Made by a program: the position numbers and the translations under genes. A stretch of 64,000 nt of DNA from Lineus longissimus (lineage: Eukaryota; Nemertea; Pilidiophora; Heteronemertea; Lineidae): contig NC_088322.1 of NCBI RefSeq assembly GCF_910592395.1, positions 10,969,431 through 11,033,430 on the forward strand, in the 5' to 3' direction. Below, piece after piece: positions 37,111 through 49,145 of this stretch; position 1 is the first letter of the stretch, and every line of letters begins with the position of its first letter. The notes beneath the pieces were generated by a model that saw nothing but the letters and a program-made list of their open reading frames with translations, was not told where the DNA came from and ran no database searches.

Positions 37111-38551
37111 CTACTGATACAGTGGCCTGTTGGGCGTTCCGATCAGATTTTCCCGGCAGTAGTACCAATCATTTCCGTCGTTGACGCAGTCGTGCCCACC
37201 AGGGGCGGATATGGACGGTCCACAGCACGAGTATTGGTCCCACTCCCAGCGGCTGCAGACAGAGCCGTGGTGGCCGCAGCTTAAAATATAAAATTAGACT
37301 TTCAACGCGATTTATCTACTCGATAGTACCTTTTCGCTTAACATTTTAACGTTATTTACCTTGACGTTTCATGAATACTCAAACGGTCAATTAAAAAATC
37401 AAGACGTTTTGTCATGGAACGTCAAGGCAAAACATTTAAATGTTAAGTGAAAAGATGAACTTTAGGCGTTCCCGTGGGCGTTTCGGGGGCTTTGGAAAAA
37501 TCACTATTATAGACGTAAGACTATAGTTTCGGAGAAAGCAGGTTACGATGGCTGTCAAAAAACCATGGCGGCATATATCGCCGAAATGCTTCATGACCTA
37601 TCTGCACATTTTTTAATTATTATTTTCATCTCTTTGAAGACAACCCGAATTCACTGTACGAGCAAAGCGATGCTAAAACACGTTCTTGGTTGAAATATCT
37701 GTTAACACCAGATATAATAATACGTTAACTGATTTACTTACGGGAGTTTGTGTCCTGAAAGAAAATATCAAATATCAGTGTAATGAAATGTACTAAATTC
37801 GCAAGGTAATGTTGAATTATGGAGCGACAGAAAAGCACTATTATACACTTTTATCTTTTTCACAGATATATCACTGTACCACATGCTATAAGGTAAGATT
37901 CTTTTGGCGTCGACCAGGAGCTGACATATAGTGTCCCAGATGTTCCAACGAATGTGATGGTGCCAATCCGAAATCGAAAATAGACCTGCTGTTCCGAAAC
38001 GTTTGTTGTAAAACTCCTAAGTAGTATAATGTTGCCAAGAGTCGCTGCTTCAGGTTGGTCCTATTATAATCTTAAAACATTTGAAAGACGTACAATTTTC
38101 TTATGACGCTGATTAAAATTTTATGGTGAGAAAGCAGGCGTAATATAATATAACCTAACATTCAGGATTACACGTTCCGTTATTACTTTATTTTTTCGGA
38201 ATAGCGGGGATTTCTTCATTTTAAGACTAGCAGCGGGCCTTCGCACTAGCGGCCTGAAATCCAACCCTGTTACGGCACTTAAATTTTCTGAACTTATTTC
38301 ATTCATTACACAATCGTTATCAGAAACTCAAAATGGGCGTTGAGCGAATGGCGCCTAGCATAACGGCAGGTTTTCACCAAGTGCAATTGCGAGAACGAAC
38401 GTGTTATGTAAATTATTTGCATGGAAATCGATCCATCAAAAGCATCCTTGCGTTAGAAACAAGTCTTAATATACAAACCTTCCACGGCGAGAATCAGTCC
38501 GATTAGGACCAAAACCGCAGACAATTTCTTTAGTCCAATCCTGCAAATCAT
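37111..38551 (-). CDS. Secreted six-cysteine (knottin-like) peptide with 13-nt microexon
   Basis: Three exons on the minus strand: 38551-38479 (signal peptide, core SAVLVLIGLILAVEG), 37754-37742 (only 13 nt, flanked by TTTCAG and GTAAGT) and 37279-37111 (ends TAG). The phases are 1 then 2 and join into one 84-residue reading frame. The mature part has six cysteines spaced C-x6-C-x9-CC-x11-C-x9-C, with motifs CSRWEWDQYSCCG and CVNDGNDWYYC. A C-C-CC-C-C order is that of inhibitor-cystine-knot (knottin) peptides, which range from enzyme inhibitors to channel ligands and defence peptides; the role here is unknown. Support is the agreement of a signal peptide, two phase-matched junctions and the cysteine pattern. 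The exon 3 acceptor (ATATTTTAAG) is usable but weak. A foldback element lies in intron 2. Confidence 0.6.
37329..37454. mobile_element. Foldback element in the knottin-like gene intron
   Basis: A nearly complete palindrome of about 125 bases. The outer arms are CTTTTCGCTTAACATTTTAA at the left and the complement of CTTTTCACTTAACATTTAA at the right. The inner arms CCTTGACGTTTCATGA and TCATGGAACGTCAAGG also pair. It has no coding capacity. Confidence 0.7.
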
Positions 38552-41009
38552 GGCCGTTCCGTTCTTTTCAAGGTGGCTTGGTGAACTAAATGTTCAGCTA
38601 TTATTCTCTGAGAATACAAGTGCAATTACTCTACGTTAACATGTATAACCTTTGTTTTAAAGTTGATGCATAAGCGCTTTGTGCAGTGCCCGGTAAAAGT
38701 GTGCATTAGGTACGGCCATAATGATAGATGATGCCAATGAAAGATAGATCTTCTAGTGGTGAAACGAGAGTAACTGCCATTACATGATGGATTTCATGCA
38801 GGTGCCACAGGAAATTAAAGGCATTGGTCACAAATGTCAGATTATAAATATGACAAAAAGTATTCATCTTTGCGGATTCTATTGTAAACGTTAGGAAATG
38901 ATTGGACATTGTCATTACCGTTTGTAAGTTTGTTTTGGAACTGGATATGATGAAAATGTGGACATGAAAATAGCCTTACACTGTGCGTCTATTTCGACAT
39001 TCGGTTGTAATGTATCTAAAAAGGATCAATAGCCGCATGTGCCTTGCTATCCTTAATCTCAGACAGGACTCAAAGCAGAAGGTCGTTTTTATACAGAGTT
39101 TACCACTCAGTATCAACATGTCTGTCACCAAATTTCTGCCGCACTGAGATTTTTCATCTATCGGTTGCTTCGGTTAAAACTAACAGAGGGTAGAAATTTC
39201 ACGTCAAAATATCGTGGTAGACGGGTACATGTCTTAGTATCAATACGCTTACTACTTGCCTACAGCCATAGCGTCAAGGTAGTCTTAACCACTTCTCGCA
39301 AGCTGTAGCATTTTACCAACAATAGTTCATTCATTTTCCTACATCTAGATCCGCTAATTACGGTACATGCACAAATCCCAAAACGCGTTTGAATAGATTT
39401 TTATGCATTCTCATAATGGTACACCTTAGATTCGAAGGGCTGCTAAAGTTGATGGACTGACACAATAAAAACGCTATATGAAAGTATTTAATGACGTGGC
39501 ATCACCGTGGACTTAAATCCTTCCATTAACGTACCATAATGGAACCTCATTAAAAATATTTATGATATAGGCGCCAGGCCGTTTATTTGCGACGCGCCAT
39601 TAATTGCTAAAACACCACAGGGCGTATTCAGGGTGTAAAAAATTCGAGCCAGAGGCAACAAGGCTATCGGGCAATACGTGCGGACCAACTATGTAACCTG
39701 ACTAATGTCGGGCCGAAGGCAATAGGTGCGCAGTCGCTGAACGGCTCTCGTGTTGCACATCCAGCATGACATCCAGCATGACAAGCACATCCAGCATGAC
39801 AAGTACACGTGCACCAATGGATATCATCATGATGTTTCAGTCAATGTTACATCGCTGTCGATCCAAAGGGGACACAATATCCTTTCTCGACTAGAAAATT
39901 GACGGCATGCCTTTCTCAAAAGGTCTCACTAGAGCGATATCTTTACAGAACCATATATTAGAGAGGATGACGAAAAATTGAAGTGCTGCCTTCAGGTTTT
40001 GCACTTACCAGTCCGTTGTGTTTGCCGCGCTGATTGTCCTCCTATGTTGGGTTTGCCTTGATCTACACCGTATGTGAACACTGATGGCATATGGACAAAA
40101 GCCATTTCGAAGCCACTGTCCGCCGGATTATATATAGAGTGTCCCTACGCCGTGAACTTCTGAGCCAACCCGGCCTAACAGCGCCCTTCGAGTCTTCCCA
40201 ATACAAGTGCTACAGAAAGTAATGTTTGATCTGAAAAGTCGGTGCGATATCAGAGTAGATCTCGTGCCTTTTAGTCTCAATGCACCATTTACGTTTACAT
40301 ATTTTGACTCAATAAAATACCTTATACGAAAGTCCCGACTTTATTTCGAGAAGGAGTTGAAAAAGGTACATCACAAGACATGACTTGTTGACGAACTATT
40401 GTGAAAATGGCTAGTGTTTCCAGGTATCTAATTGTTCGTTACTGATGTAAGTATTCTGGTGGATTCTTAATGCAAAAAAGGAGTCAACAGGATATTTCCG
40501 CATGTCTGCGTATAGTCTATCTCATATGACCAGCAACAGCAAAACTAGGCACGTGTTGCAATAGACTTGGTTTGCTGTGTAGAATTGGGACATCGATTAG
40601 GTTTACCTTTGTAATGAGGGATGCTATTCTTCGCCTTGTAGATGATTTCCGCTGCTATCAGTTAAACATATAAGCTTCAAATCAAAATCTATTCTACTCT
40701 TCGTTGGCCGAAAACATATGTTCATTGTAGTTGACTGTTGCACATGTGATTTTGACCAAATTTTGAGTGGAAACTAATTAAGAAAAATGGAGGCAATCGT
40801 GTATTGAGGAACCCCATTTCTGAGCGGTGGGTGAGCGCGTTCGTGATGTGATGTCAGTCCTGGTGGCTTTTCGTGACATCTACCTTTTAAGAACCGATCG
40901 CGAAACCTCTGCGGGGTGCATATATATGTTAACCTAAAATCTTCAAAGGTGTTTCAAAGCTCAAAGCTTTCGGAGCTACATGACTTTAGTTGGAAGCTGT
41001 TGAAGAACA
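38552..41009. other. Spacer with short tandem repeat and possible exon
   Basis: A CATCCAGCATGACA unit occurs three times at about 39758-39800. A possible minus-strand first exon lies at 40009-40105. TATATAT at about 40919 may serve the GPCR at 41010. No other gene is supported. Confidence 0.4.
40009..40105 (-). CDS. Possible first coding exon, gene unknown
   Basis: ATG 40105 opens 32 codons (including VFTYGVDQGKPNIGG) that end in phase 1 at a good donor (GACTG then GTAAGT). A TATATATAA box at 40136-40128 precedes it; given its closeness, the sixth-codon ATG may be the true start. No matching downstream exon was found, so this is tentative. Confidence 0.25.
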
Positions 41010-42032
41010 ATGGCGGTCCACTTAACCGATAACGATGTTTTCAACTCCAGTCGGGACACATTTTACGAAGGCTTGCATTTGAACCAATTGTCGAGGTATA
41101 CCTGGTTAGCAGTAGCTCCTATTATCATTTTCTTGGGGACAGTCGGTAATATTTTAACATTTGTGGTCCTGAGGCGCCCAAGTCTTCGATCGTCGACAAC
41201 GTGTTTCTTTCTGCGAGCGTTAGCCATGACGGATTTATTAACATTGGACATCGCCGCTGCATCAATAATGGTGACTAGGGCCATTTCCAGTAACATGGTA
41301 CTATCGGACTTTCAATGTCGTGTGCAATTCGTGGTGATTCCTATCACCACAGATACGTCATGCTGGATCCTAGTTGCGGTGACTGCGGAAAGATTCATAG
41401 CAGTCTGGAAGCCGCTGCATGCAAGGCAAATATGCACTGTAAAGAAAGCAAGGGCGGTAGTCGCAGGAATTGTCATGGTACTTTTAGCAATAAACTTGCC
41501 AATGGTATTCTTCCTACACCTCGACTCTAATGGGATGTGTCGGCCCTATGACAAACATAGCTACTTTGCCGAAGAGGTTTTTCCTTGGGTCGACCTCACT
41601 ATATTTAGTTTTGCACCTTTTACCCTCATTTCAACACTCAATATCGCTATTTGTGCCATGATATACTTGAGAACGCAAACCTCATTGTTTCGTCATCAGT
41701 CGGTGTCGGCGGATCATAAAAACAACTCATTGACAAAAGATGCTTCGTTTTCGTCAGTTACCAGAATGTTAGTGGTTGTTGATATAGCTTTCCTGGTGAC
41801 AACTTCACCTACTGTCCTCTTCAATTTATGGATACCAGACTGGGTGAGTTCAAAAGATCCCTCCCTAATGTCATTGCTCTCACTTGGACGCGCAGCGTGC
41901 AATCTAATTATGTTCATGAATAATATGCTGAATTTCTACCTTTACATTCTGACGGGGTCAAAGTTTCGGATGGAGCTTATTGCGTTATTGCACGATATTA
42001 GAACGTCACTTGTTCGTTGTAAGTGCATTTGA
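41010..42032 (+). CDS. Intact rhodopsin-class GPCR, peptide-receptor-like
   Basis: A single-exon, 340-residue seven-transmembrane receptor. It shows N47 in TM1 (GTVGN), D75 in TM2 (LAMTD), C103 and C177 for the extracellular disulphide, E127-R128-F129 in place of DRY, and NFYLYI in place of NPxxY in TM7. The usual CWxP of TM6 is replaced (SPTVLFNLW). The tail is short and Cys-containing. The N-terminus has an N-glycosylation site (NSS at 12-14). The pattern fits the large invertebrate FMRFamide-receptor-like group, which signals through G proteins at the plasma membrane; the ligand cannot be read from the sequence. The start has a fair context (ACAATGG) and a TATATAT lies about 90 bases upstream. 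The broken receptor at 20-1030 is of the same general type. Confidence 0.85.
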   Translation: MAVHLTDNDVFNSSRDTFYEGLHLNQLSRYTWLAVAPIIIFLGTVGNILTFVVLRRPSLRSSTTCFFLRALAMTDLLTLDIAAASIMVTRAISSNMVLSDFQCRVQFVVIPITTDTSCWILVAVTAERFIAVWKPLHARQICTVKKARAVVAGIVMVLLAINLPMVFFLHLDSNGMCRPYDKHSYFAEEVFPWVDLTIFSFAPFTLISTLNIAICAMIYLRTQTSLFRHQSVSADHKNNSLTKDASFSSVTRMLVVVDIAFLVTTSPTVLFNLWIPDWVSSKDPSLMSLLSLGRAACNLIMFMNNMLNFYLYILTGSKFRMELIALLHDIRTSLVRCKCI

Positions 42033-43904
42033 CGATAAGGGTTTGTGCATCTTCACAAAAATGTTACCTCTTTAACGAAAGACGGCAGTGATTACACAAC
42101 CTTTCAACTTGTTCCATGCAACTGACCCTTTTCTGAAAGCGCAATAATGTAAAAGAGTGTTTTCCTTTTCAGTAAAATGCATGGAAAACATGCAACACTG
42201 GAACATTTCAGACAATAATAATGCCATATACCTACTTAAGGTTGCAAGTTTAGGTCGACATGTTGCGTGTTCATGAATACATGCATGTTTGAACATTCCA
42301 AGTGGTCGTTTTCCTTTGACAGATATTGTAAATGGAACTCCATGAGTAAAAAGTAAAGCATATGTACACAGTTTGCTGCTTCACGTATCTAGCATGACAA
42401 TTGAATACGTGATACATTGGCGGTATAATTTCGTCTGCATTATCATCATTGGTGGCCACTTTGCCGCACCCAGCACTTTCGTATCGGGTAGTTGTAAAAC
42501 AAGAAAGACAGAAACAAAACAGAATCGCAGGAACGAAACACAGGAACCGCCACTCCTGTGGCGATTTCGGGTCTGCAGACACCACCATGTAATTGGCCTG
42601 TTGCCATGATTGCTGCATGGGCGTAGCGTGTTGATCGATGTACCCGATACTCGTCAACAATAATTCGCCACCGGAGTGTCACTTCCCAATGTGAAGTGCT
42701 CCTGCGTTTCTGCCTTGCTTGTTTTACCACTTACTTTTACCATGGCAATCTTTTATTTTTTGGTGTGAGAGGATAGCGTTCGAAATTGATGGCATATATA
42801 ATTTCACCATACTAGCCGCTTATGATTAAGATACAGTTACAAATCTTAAATGACAACAGTTGTCAGTCACGAGGGTGTCCTTATAGTAGAGGTTTTACTT
42901 TATAGTCGTAAAAGCACACAAAAATACATTTCAGGCAGATTTGCAAGTGCGAACAGAGCTTTTTAAAGTAATAACTTGTTCGGGCAATATTTGCGTCTTA
43001 TTCACAAACATCGCCCGTATAATAGTAGGATACGTGCACAGTATCACTGACGGATATAATTTAAACCTGAAAGGTACTTCATCATCAACCTGCCCGTCAA
43101 CTTTTTCCGAGATATGTATTAACAACTTCTGTCGTCTGGGTGTATTTTATGGTTAATTATCAGGCGCTCCCTTCTAATGTGCTACAGAGTAAATAGCTAG
43201 TAAGTATTTCGGTAGACAGACATATATTATATAGTCCGTTTACATTTACAATATAGCAAGCACAATGTAATATCTTTATACAGCTTTTGTGTGCCACCAC
43301 CAAATTTTACGAATATCATCTACTTGAATTTGTAAGTTTATTCCAGTCGTACGTCAATTCCGTACATTACAGCAGAGTCATTTTTCGTCACTTCTTCTGG
43401 TGTGCCCGCGAGTATGAAGAAAATCCTCAATATAGATATTACAGTCAGACAATGACGTTTAGGGAAGAAAATGCAGCCATAATAGTCCGTTCAATTAAAG
43501 ACGCACAACTATCGGAGTCCGATGTGTGATCAAAATGAGCCTCGATCGGGGGTCGGATGCCCTTAGTCGTACGTAGTGTGTGAGAAGTTGTGCTTTGGAA
43601 CTTAATGACGTATGGTTTCTTCCTTTCCGAGTAAATACATACCTCCTTCAATAAACTTACTAAACCGTGCTATGTTTCAAGATCTACGTGATTTGGTTCA
43701 AGAAAGGAACCCAACATGACGCACACCAGTCAACCCTTCTTGTCGTTTAATCAGTATCTTCCTCATCTGCATCTGAATCTGTATCCATTTTGCACGTTTT
43801 CAGAACGCTCCATAACCGCAATATCACTTATTGCAAATTATTATTGAAGAGTCTGTCTTTCTCTGTCAGAACACAATTACAGAAAAAATTACCACAATAT
43901 CATA
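42033..43904. other. Spacer, nothing supported
   Basis: ORFs here overlap on both strands and lack recognisable features. No clear AATAAA was found close to the GPCR stop. Confidence 0.4.
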
Positions 43905-43914
43905 TTTATAAGTG
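43905..43914 (+). promoter_or_regulatory. TATA box of mini-TSR-like gene 1
   Basis: TTTATAAGTG lies 138 bases before the ATG. The same ten bases lie 143 bases before the ATG of the paralogue (47044-47053), which supports a shared core promoter. Confidence 0.6.
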
Positions 43915-44042
43915 AGCAAATAATAAGTGAACACTATTGCCAGGGAACCCGTCGTACAAGTCATATCCTCAAGAACTCAATTCATCACTCGGCCGTCCGT
44001 AAAGGCGTTGGCTTTCGTTCACCCGTTGAGATTTTAATCAAA

Positions 44043-45848
44043 ATGAAGTTGGTGCTTTGTCTTATCGTTGCGGCAGTGTTTGCACTAGTCGTTGTCTCTG
44101 CCGACGAGCCGGATTCCTTTTCTGATTTTGCCGAAAATCTAGATGCATTCGATTTCCCTGAAGAGCTGGAAAAACGACGTAAGTGTTACGTAGCTTTTGA
44201 ATTTCTTTTTAAAGTCGATATCCAAAACAACTATGCAAAAGCGTTTGTTAACTCTTAGAAATGAAGGTTTTAGTGCAGTGCTTCTGAAAAAGTTTTAAAG
44301 GGTTTCGGCCAACTCAAATGTGTACCCCGTAGAGGTATTTTGACAAAAGAAAAACCTCTTAGGGTTTTTCACTTCAGATCAGTCCCTTCTGTACTATCCG
44401 TCGGTTGCCCGCCACCTCTCCGAGTCAAGGTGAACAACCTTAAAGAGCGAATTCTGTCTCAAAATAGATCCTACCTTTGGTTCCTGTTACGGACTTTGCA
44501 GTTCCTGTTTCGGAAATTTGCAATTTTTGAAATTCGTTTCTACCAAATAACACAGAAAATGAAGAAATTAAAAATAAAACTGAATGATCACATTTCTTGA
44601 TTTCGAGTTTAATCCTCTGGAAAAATGCGGTCCTCCCAGCTGCCTCTCTGTCAACGGCGTCATTCTGGTGCGGCGGCAAAATACTTATTATATTTCGCCT
44701 ATCCGTACAGACCAGTGAAAATAATTTTAGATCAGTGGACACTTAAAAGGGAGTATTATCATTTTAATCTGCAAAATGGGCATTTACAACATGTATTATT
44801 TTGGGTTATTACTAATCATACGAACATCAGATTTGAAGTATGGTAGATTTTATTCAATATGTTCATATCTGTATCTGTCATTGCTATCTTCCTAGATAAC
44901 GAAGACGAGTTCGGCGGCTGTAACGCAAGCGGCAACAAAGTCAAGATTTCAAAGTCAGGCAAAGTCACCGAGAAGGCCTGCGTTGGAGGTAAGCCCAAAG
45001 TTTATTTCTTTATGGAAACTTTTTGATTATATTTTTATTAGTTAACGGCAATAACGCCTTTTCTGCCGCCTGGCGTAAATAATGTCGCACAAACATATTT
45101 GAGCCATATGACGTAATGTCGATGGCCCATATCGTGCCTGTCATGAATCTATGACAAAGTAGATATTCATATAAATATTCATATGAAGTCATTGACGGAG
45201 AATATAAATTGTAGCAACTATGATACGAACATTACGGTTGTATATACAGTGGTAATAGATTATGCAATGGAGTCAGTAATAATGTCATAACAACACTTAC
45301 TACACCATTATAATGGAACGAACAGTACATAATCCATAACTGAATTCTCGTTATAGAATCTATAAGTTAACGGGCCATCATAGAATCCATAATGGCCCTA
45401 AGTGAAGCTATGATATAAAACGAGTTTTGTTGTAATCGAAGTTCATCATAGATTCTACAGCGATATTGCCGCATGTTCCACGTGTTCCACCCGATGAGCA
45501 AATAACGTGGTTTGGCAGGCTGACGCATTTACTTACGTTTCATTTATTATCAATCTTCTCATAAGTTATTCTCTATGCCACGGAGGATGTCAACCAAAAG
45601 AAAACGAAAGAGTTAATCTGCGAAGAAGTTCCTTATGTCTGTGTTTTGATTGTGTAGTATTATATCGCTGTTCGCTTGCAACACTTCCTTTACGACCTGC
45701 ATGTCTTTGTTTCTTTTCAGAGTGGTCATCCTGGACCCGGTGCCGACCGTGGAGGAAGGTCTCTAAGAGGGTGACGTGTAAGGTCGAGGACAAGAAGACG
45801 AAAAAATGCAAGGAGCTTGATGAGGAGGAGCGTCCCTGCAAGCGTTAA
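44043..45848 (+). CDS. Secreted six-cysteine peptide with WSxWTxC motif, gene 1
   Basis: Three exons, 44043-44178, 44896-44988 and 45721-45848, all joined in phase 1, encode 118 residues. Exon 1 gives a signal peptide (cut near residue 20), an acidic propeptide and a KR site (44-45). Exon 2 begins the mature peptide (EFGGCNASGNKVKI); NAS is a possible glycosylation site. Exon 3 holds GEWSSWTRCRPWRKVSKR and ends ERPCKR. The six cysteines are spaced C-x19-C-x9-C-x11-C-x9-C-x9-C. WSSWTRC is the start of a thrombospondin type-1 repeat with a W-x-x-W C-mannosylation site, but the domain is shorter than a normal TSR; pleiotrophin/midkine modules are a loose parallel. The basic stretch could bind heparin or membranes. 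Acidic pro-part plus basic mature peptide also fits a defence peptide. Function unknown. AATAAA is at 46009-46014. Confidence 0.72.
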
Positions 45849-47043
45849 ATAAGTGCAGATAGTTGGACTCACTTTGGACAGTGTTTGTAGCTTACTCGTT
45901 TTCGTTTCGAAGGAAAATAACAGCGCTGGTGAACTCGCGCTCAGCATTGTTTGCTAACAGTGACGTTTTGAACATTGTGCGTCAGTTGAATTTCAGATAA
46001 AGTTACGCAATAAACCAGATGCGGAAGGTTCTCAGGGCTGTTGTTAGCGACTTCGATTTGAAAACATTGGCATCGATAAGTGCTTCTTGCACCATATTCA
46101 TTTGTTTGAATGACGGCCTGATAAAGTGGGAACGTAGATAGCACCACGGTATTAAACAAACGTTCCACAATCAATGCAGACCAGTCACTTTGTGAAATCG
46201 GCAATGAAATGCGAGATGGCGGCATGGTTATCTCTTGGGTCTATTTGTTGAAAACATACTAAACGCTTGCGTTAACTTAACATAGCGTTATCTCCTTCAG
46301 TTAAGCCCTTTAGACTTAACGCCAAGTTAAGTTAACGCCAGCGTTAGTGATAACACCTGTTTTGGCAACTGGGGCATGAATATGAAGAAGCTATCAATAA
46401 TACACGAACAAGTTGCAGATCTGGATGCGTGTTGTGAAACCATGTATGCAATGAAGCGAATGTTTTTCTCTGTAGTGGAATTAATACTGTATTAGGTATT
46501 CATATTGTGTGTAAGAGTCGATGATTAAGGACTAAGCTACCAAATATTGTAAAAAGACGAGATTAAAACTTACGTTATTGTACTTCAAACTTTGTTGTTG
46601 TTTTTTTTCGCTCCTCACCTCCAGTTTTTTCGTCTCCCAACTACGTGGTCCATTCAGGCCGGCGTAGATTTCATTTCCCCGAGCGATTAGCAAATACTGC
46701 TTCTACTTTCGTCACCCCCCAATAGTGAGCTCATCGATAAATAATTGCAATTCCAGAAGGTTTCGGAACGGGCCACAATAGTGCCCAGTGTGATTTTATC
46801 TCAAAACTGACTTAAATTCATATCTTTTATCTACCATAGTCATTTCAAATAAGCAGACCACAACGGCCTCCGAGACACACTCGAACAATATTTGCGGAAG
46901 ACAACCGAATTTTGTCTCTATACGTCATTCATACGGTAAAACCAGTCGTAGCAGGTTGAGATTATCCTTTCCTCGTTCCATTCCATAAATTCATATCCAA
47001 AAGCGTATCTTACTAATTTACGAAATCATCGTAAATCTTCGTT
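45849..47043. other. Spacer between the paired peptide genes
   Basis: Contains the poly(A) signal of gene 1 (46009-46014) and a palindromic mini-element (46244-46371). No gene is seen. Confidence 0.5.
46244..46371. mobile_element. Palindromic mini-element, copy B
   Basis: The inner inverted repeats AACGCTTGCGTTAACTTAAC and AACGCTGGCGTTAACTTAAC match at 19 of 20. The core has TTCAGTTAAGCCCTT. Related to the copies at 17347 and 56901. Confidence 0.65.
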
Positions 47044-47053
47044 TTTATAAGTG
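47044..47053 (+). promoter_or_regulatory. TATA box of mini-TSR-like gene 2
   Basis: TTTATAAGTG, identical in sequence and nearly in position to that of gene 1. Confidence 0.6.
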
Positions 47054-47186
47054 GACGCAACTATAATGCAAGCGGACAACTAAGTCAGGGGAGATAACAT
47101 CACTGAGTTGTCGCATCCGGCCAGTTCATCAACTTGCCCATTCCTACAAGGCATTCATTGGGTTTTGTTCCGCACAACTTACCAAA

Positions 47187-49145
47187 ATGAAGCTGACTCT
47201 TTGTCTCATTTTTGCGGGGTTCTACACACTGGTTGCCGCTTCAGCTGACGAGGAAACGTTAGGGCCTTTTCATTTTTCCGAGGAGCTGGATAAGCGAGGT
47301 AGGTGAATTAAATTTGTCTTTTTCTTAGTCCATTCGAGAAACATTTGTATTCACATGACCGTTCCTAGATTTTTTGATATTCCGCAGTAAGGATAATGTA
47401 CCAACGAAGCAAAAATACCGTGACGGTTATGGCTATCGATGTTACCAAGAATGCAGTAATATTGTCGATATTACAGAGGCTGCGCATCGTTTTTGACACT
47501 CGCTGCCCGACTTCATAAAAAAAGAGTGAATTATTGCGTCGGGGACAACGCGCTGAACATTTTCACTTTGATAGACATGTGCATACGGCGGAAATAATTA
47601 AGTTGTATTCCAAGTTGTGGTGATAGCTTACGACCTGGATAACGATTCGCTTACATCCGTCTTATTCGCTCGTCCAAGTTGAAATTTGAAAATATGTAAA
47701 GACGACAGGCGGAATATCAATTTGAAAACGTTTTGTCAATTTGACTGAATAGAAAATTTTACCAGATAGCTGCAATTCGACCTCTGATATTAATTGGAGT
47801 GGGAGTCAGAGGAATGCGTAACAGCCTATCTCTTGTATCTAATGTTAGGTATTGTGTACATTTGAAAGGAACAAGAACAAGACGACAGATTGAAGACCGA
47901 TATGGTGTTATGCAATGACACTTAAACCAGATCCTCACTAGGAGGCTAAGCATTGTTACCCTGATATTCTCTCCTTGAGCCCCAAAGGCAGAGGTTCTAT
48001 TTATATTAGGTAATGCATTATTCCAATGCATAAGAATGCAATATTAATGGCTCCTCACTAATTGGTAGGATGTATAAGCGACCATAATATGGCATTCCGT
48101 ACACACGAAGCTTACGCAATAACAAGGCATTTATTTGTTTATTGGCGCTAATACGCATATTTTATTTGTTTTGGGAATAACATAAGGCATTTACTATTAA
48201 TGAAGTGATCAACGATAAGATAAGTTAATGCTGATAAGCAGTATATCAGGCCCCTGAATTTGGCACATCCAGTAGCCAATTAATTCCCTCCGGTATAGAT
48301 CTGATGCCTTCCCCTGCCTGCGGTGCAGTACGCTTATACCTATTTTGATACCGTCACGTCTTGCTTTCCAGAAGGCGACCAGGAAGAATTCGGTGGCTGC
48401 AATGCCAGTGGTAATAAAGTCAAAATTACTAAGGACAATGAGGTCATTGAGAAAGCTTGTGTCGGAGGTACGCTTTGGTCAACACATGGGACATGTGTGC
48501 GTGTCCTAAATGTAGTTTACAGTGTCATTGATCAACTAGTAGGCATTCATAGCAAAATTCCTAAAACCTACATGTACATATGCAACCTTGCAACTATGCC
48601 ATGAATTTAAAAACGCACGGTATCTGGACTCCCCACTTTTCGGCAAAAATGTCCTTGATATACCACTTTGACAGAATTAAATCAGGCACATTATGTTTTC
48701 ATCTTTAATGTTTCTTCGTGTGTGCGTATTCATTTATCTCTATGTATACACTATTAAGTAAAATTCATGAATAACACAGCCGAATTCATTTTCATTTATC
48801 AACTTCAGTAACAGCAGTATCGTTGCAGTATTTTAAATTTATGGGAATTTTTGGGACATCTGCTACAAACTGCAATTTTTTTATTTAAAAAAATACGAAA
48901 GGACTTGTGTAATCCATCAATTTATTTTTTTAGAAACTTTCGTTTATCGCCAAAAAATTAAGAATCACAAACATTTGGAGTATTTGGAGGGGTTTATATT
49001 ACCTTTTTCTTTCTCAGAATGGTCGGAATGGACCCGATGCCGACCGTGGAGAAAGGTATCCAAGCGCGCCACCTGTAAGCTCCAGGACAAACAGACGGGG
49101 AAATGCAAGGCTGTTACCGAAGAAGAGCGCCCCTGCAAGCACTAG
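47187..49145 (+). CDS. Secreted six-cysteine peptide with WSxWTxC motif, gene 2
   Basis: Tandem paralogue of the gene at 44043. Exons 47187-47298, 48372-48467 and 49018-49145 are all in phase 1 and encode 111 residues. There is a signal peptide, a shorter acidic propeptide ending in DKR, then a mature peptide whose cysteine spacing is identical to gene 1. The FGGCNASGNKVKI and EWTRCRPWRKVSKR segments are nearly unchanged, whereas the propeptide has diverged. This pattern implies constraint on the mature part and recent duplication of about 3.2 kb. The final residues are ERPCKH, so the terminal KR of gene 1 is not shared. Symmetric phase-1 exons would allow exon shuffling. The AATAAA at 49359-49364 lies inside the left of two direct repeats flanking a MITE. 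Role unknown; likely extracellular. Confidence 0.72.

Noticed and set aside
36967-37284. Plus-strand 105-codon ORF
   Set aside because: It is the antisense shadow of the cysteine-rich exon at 37111-37279, which has better support.
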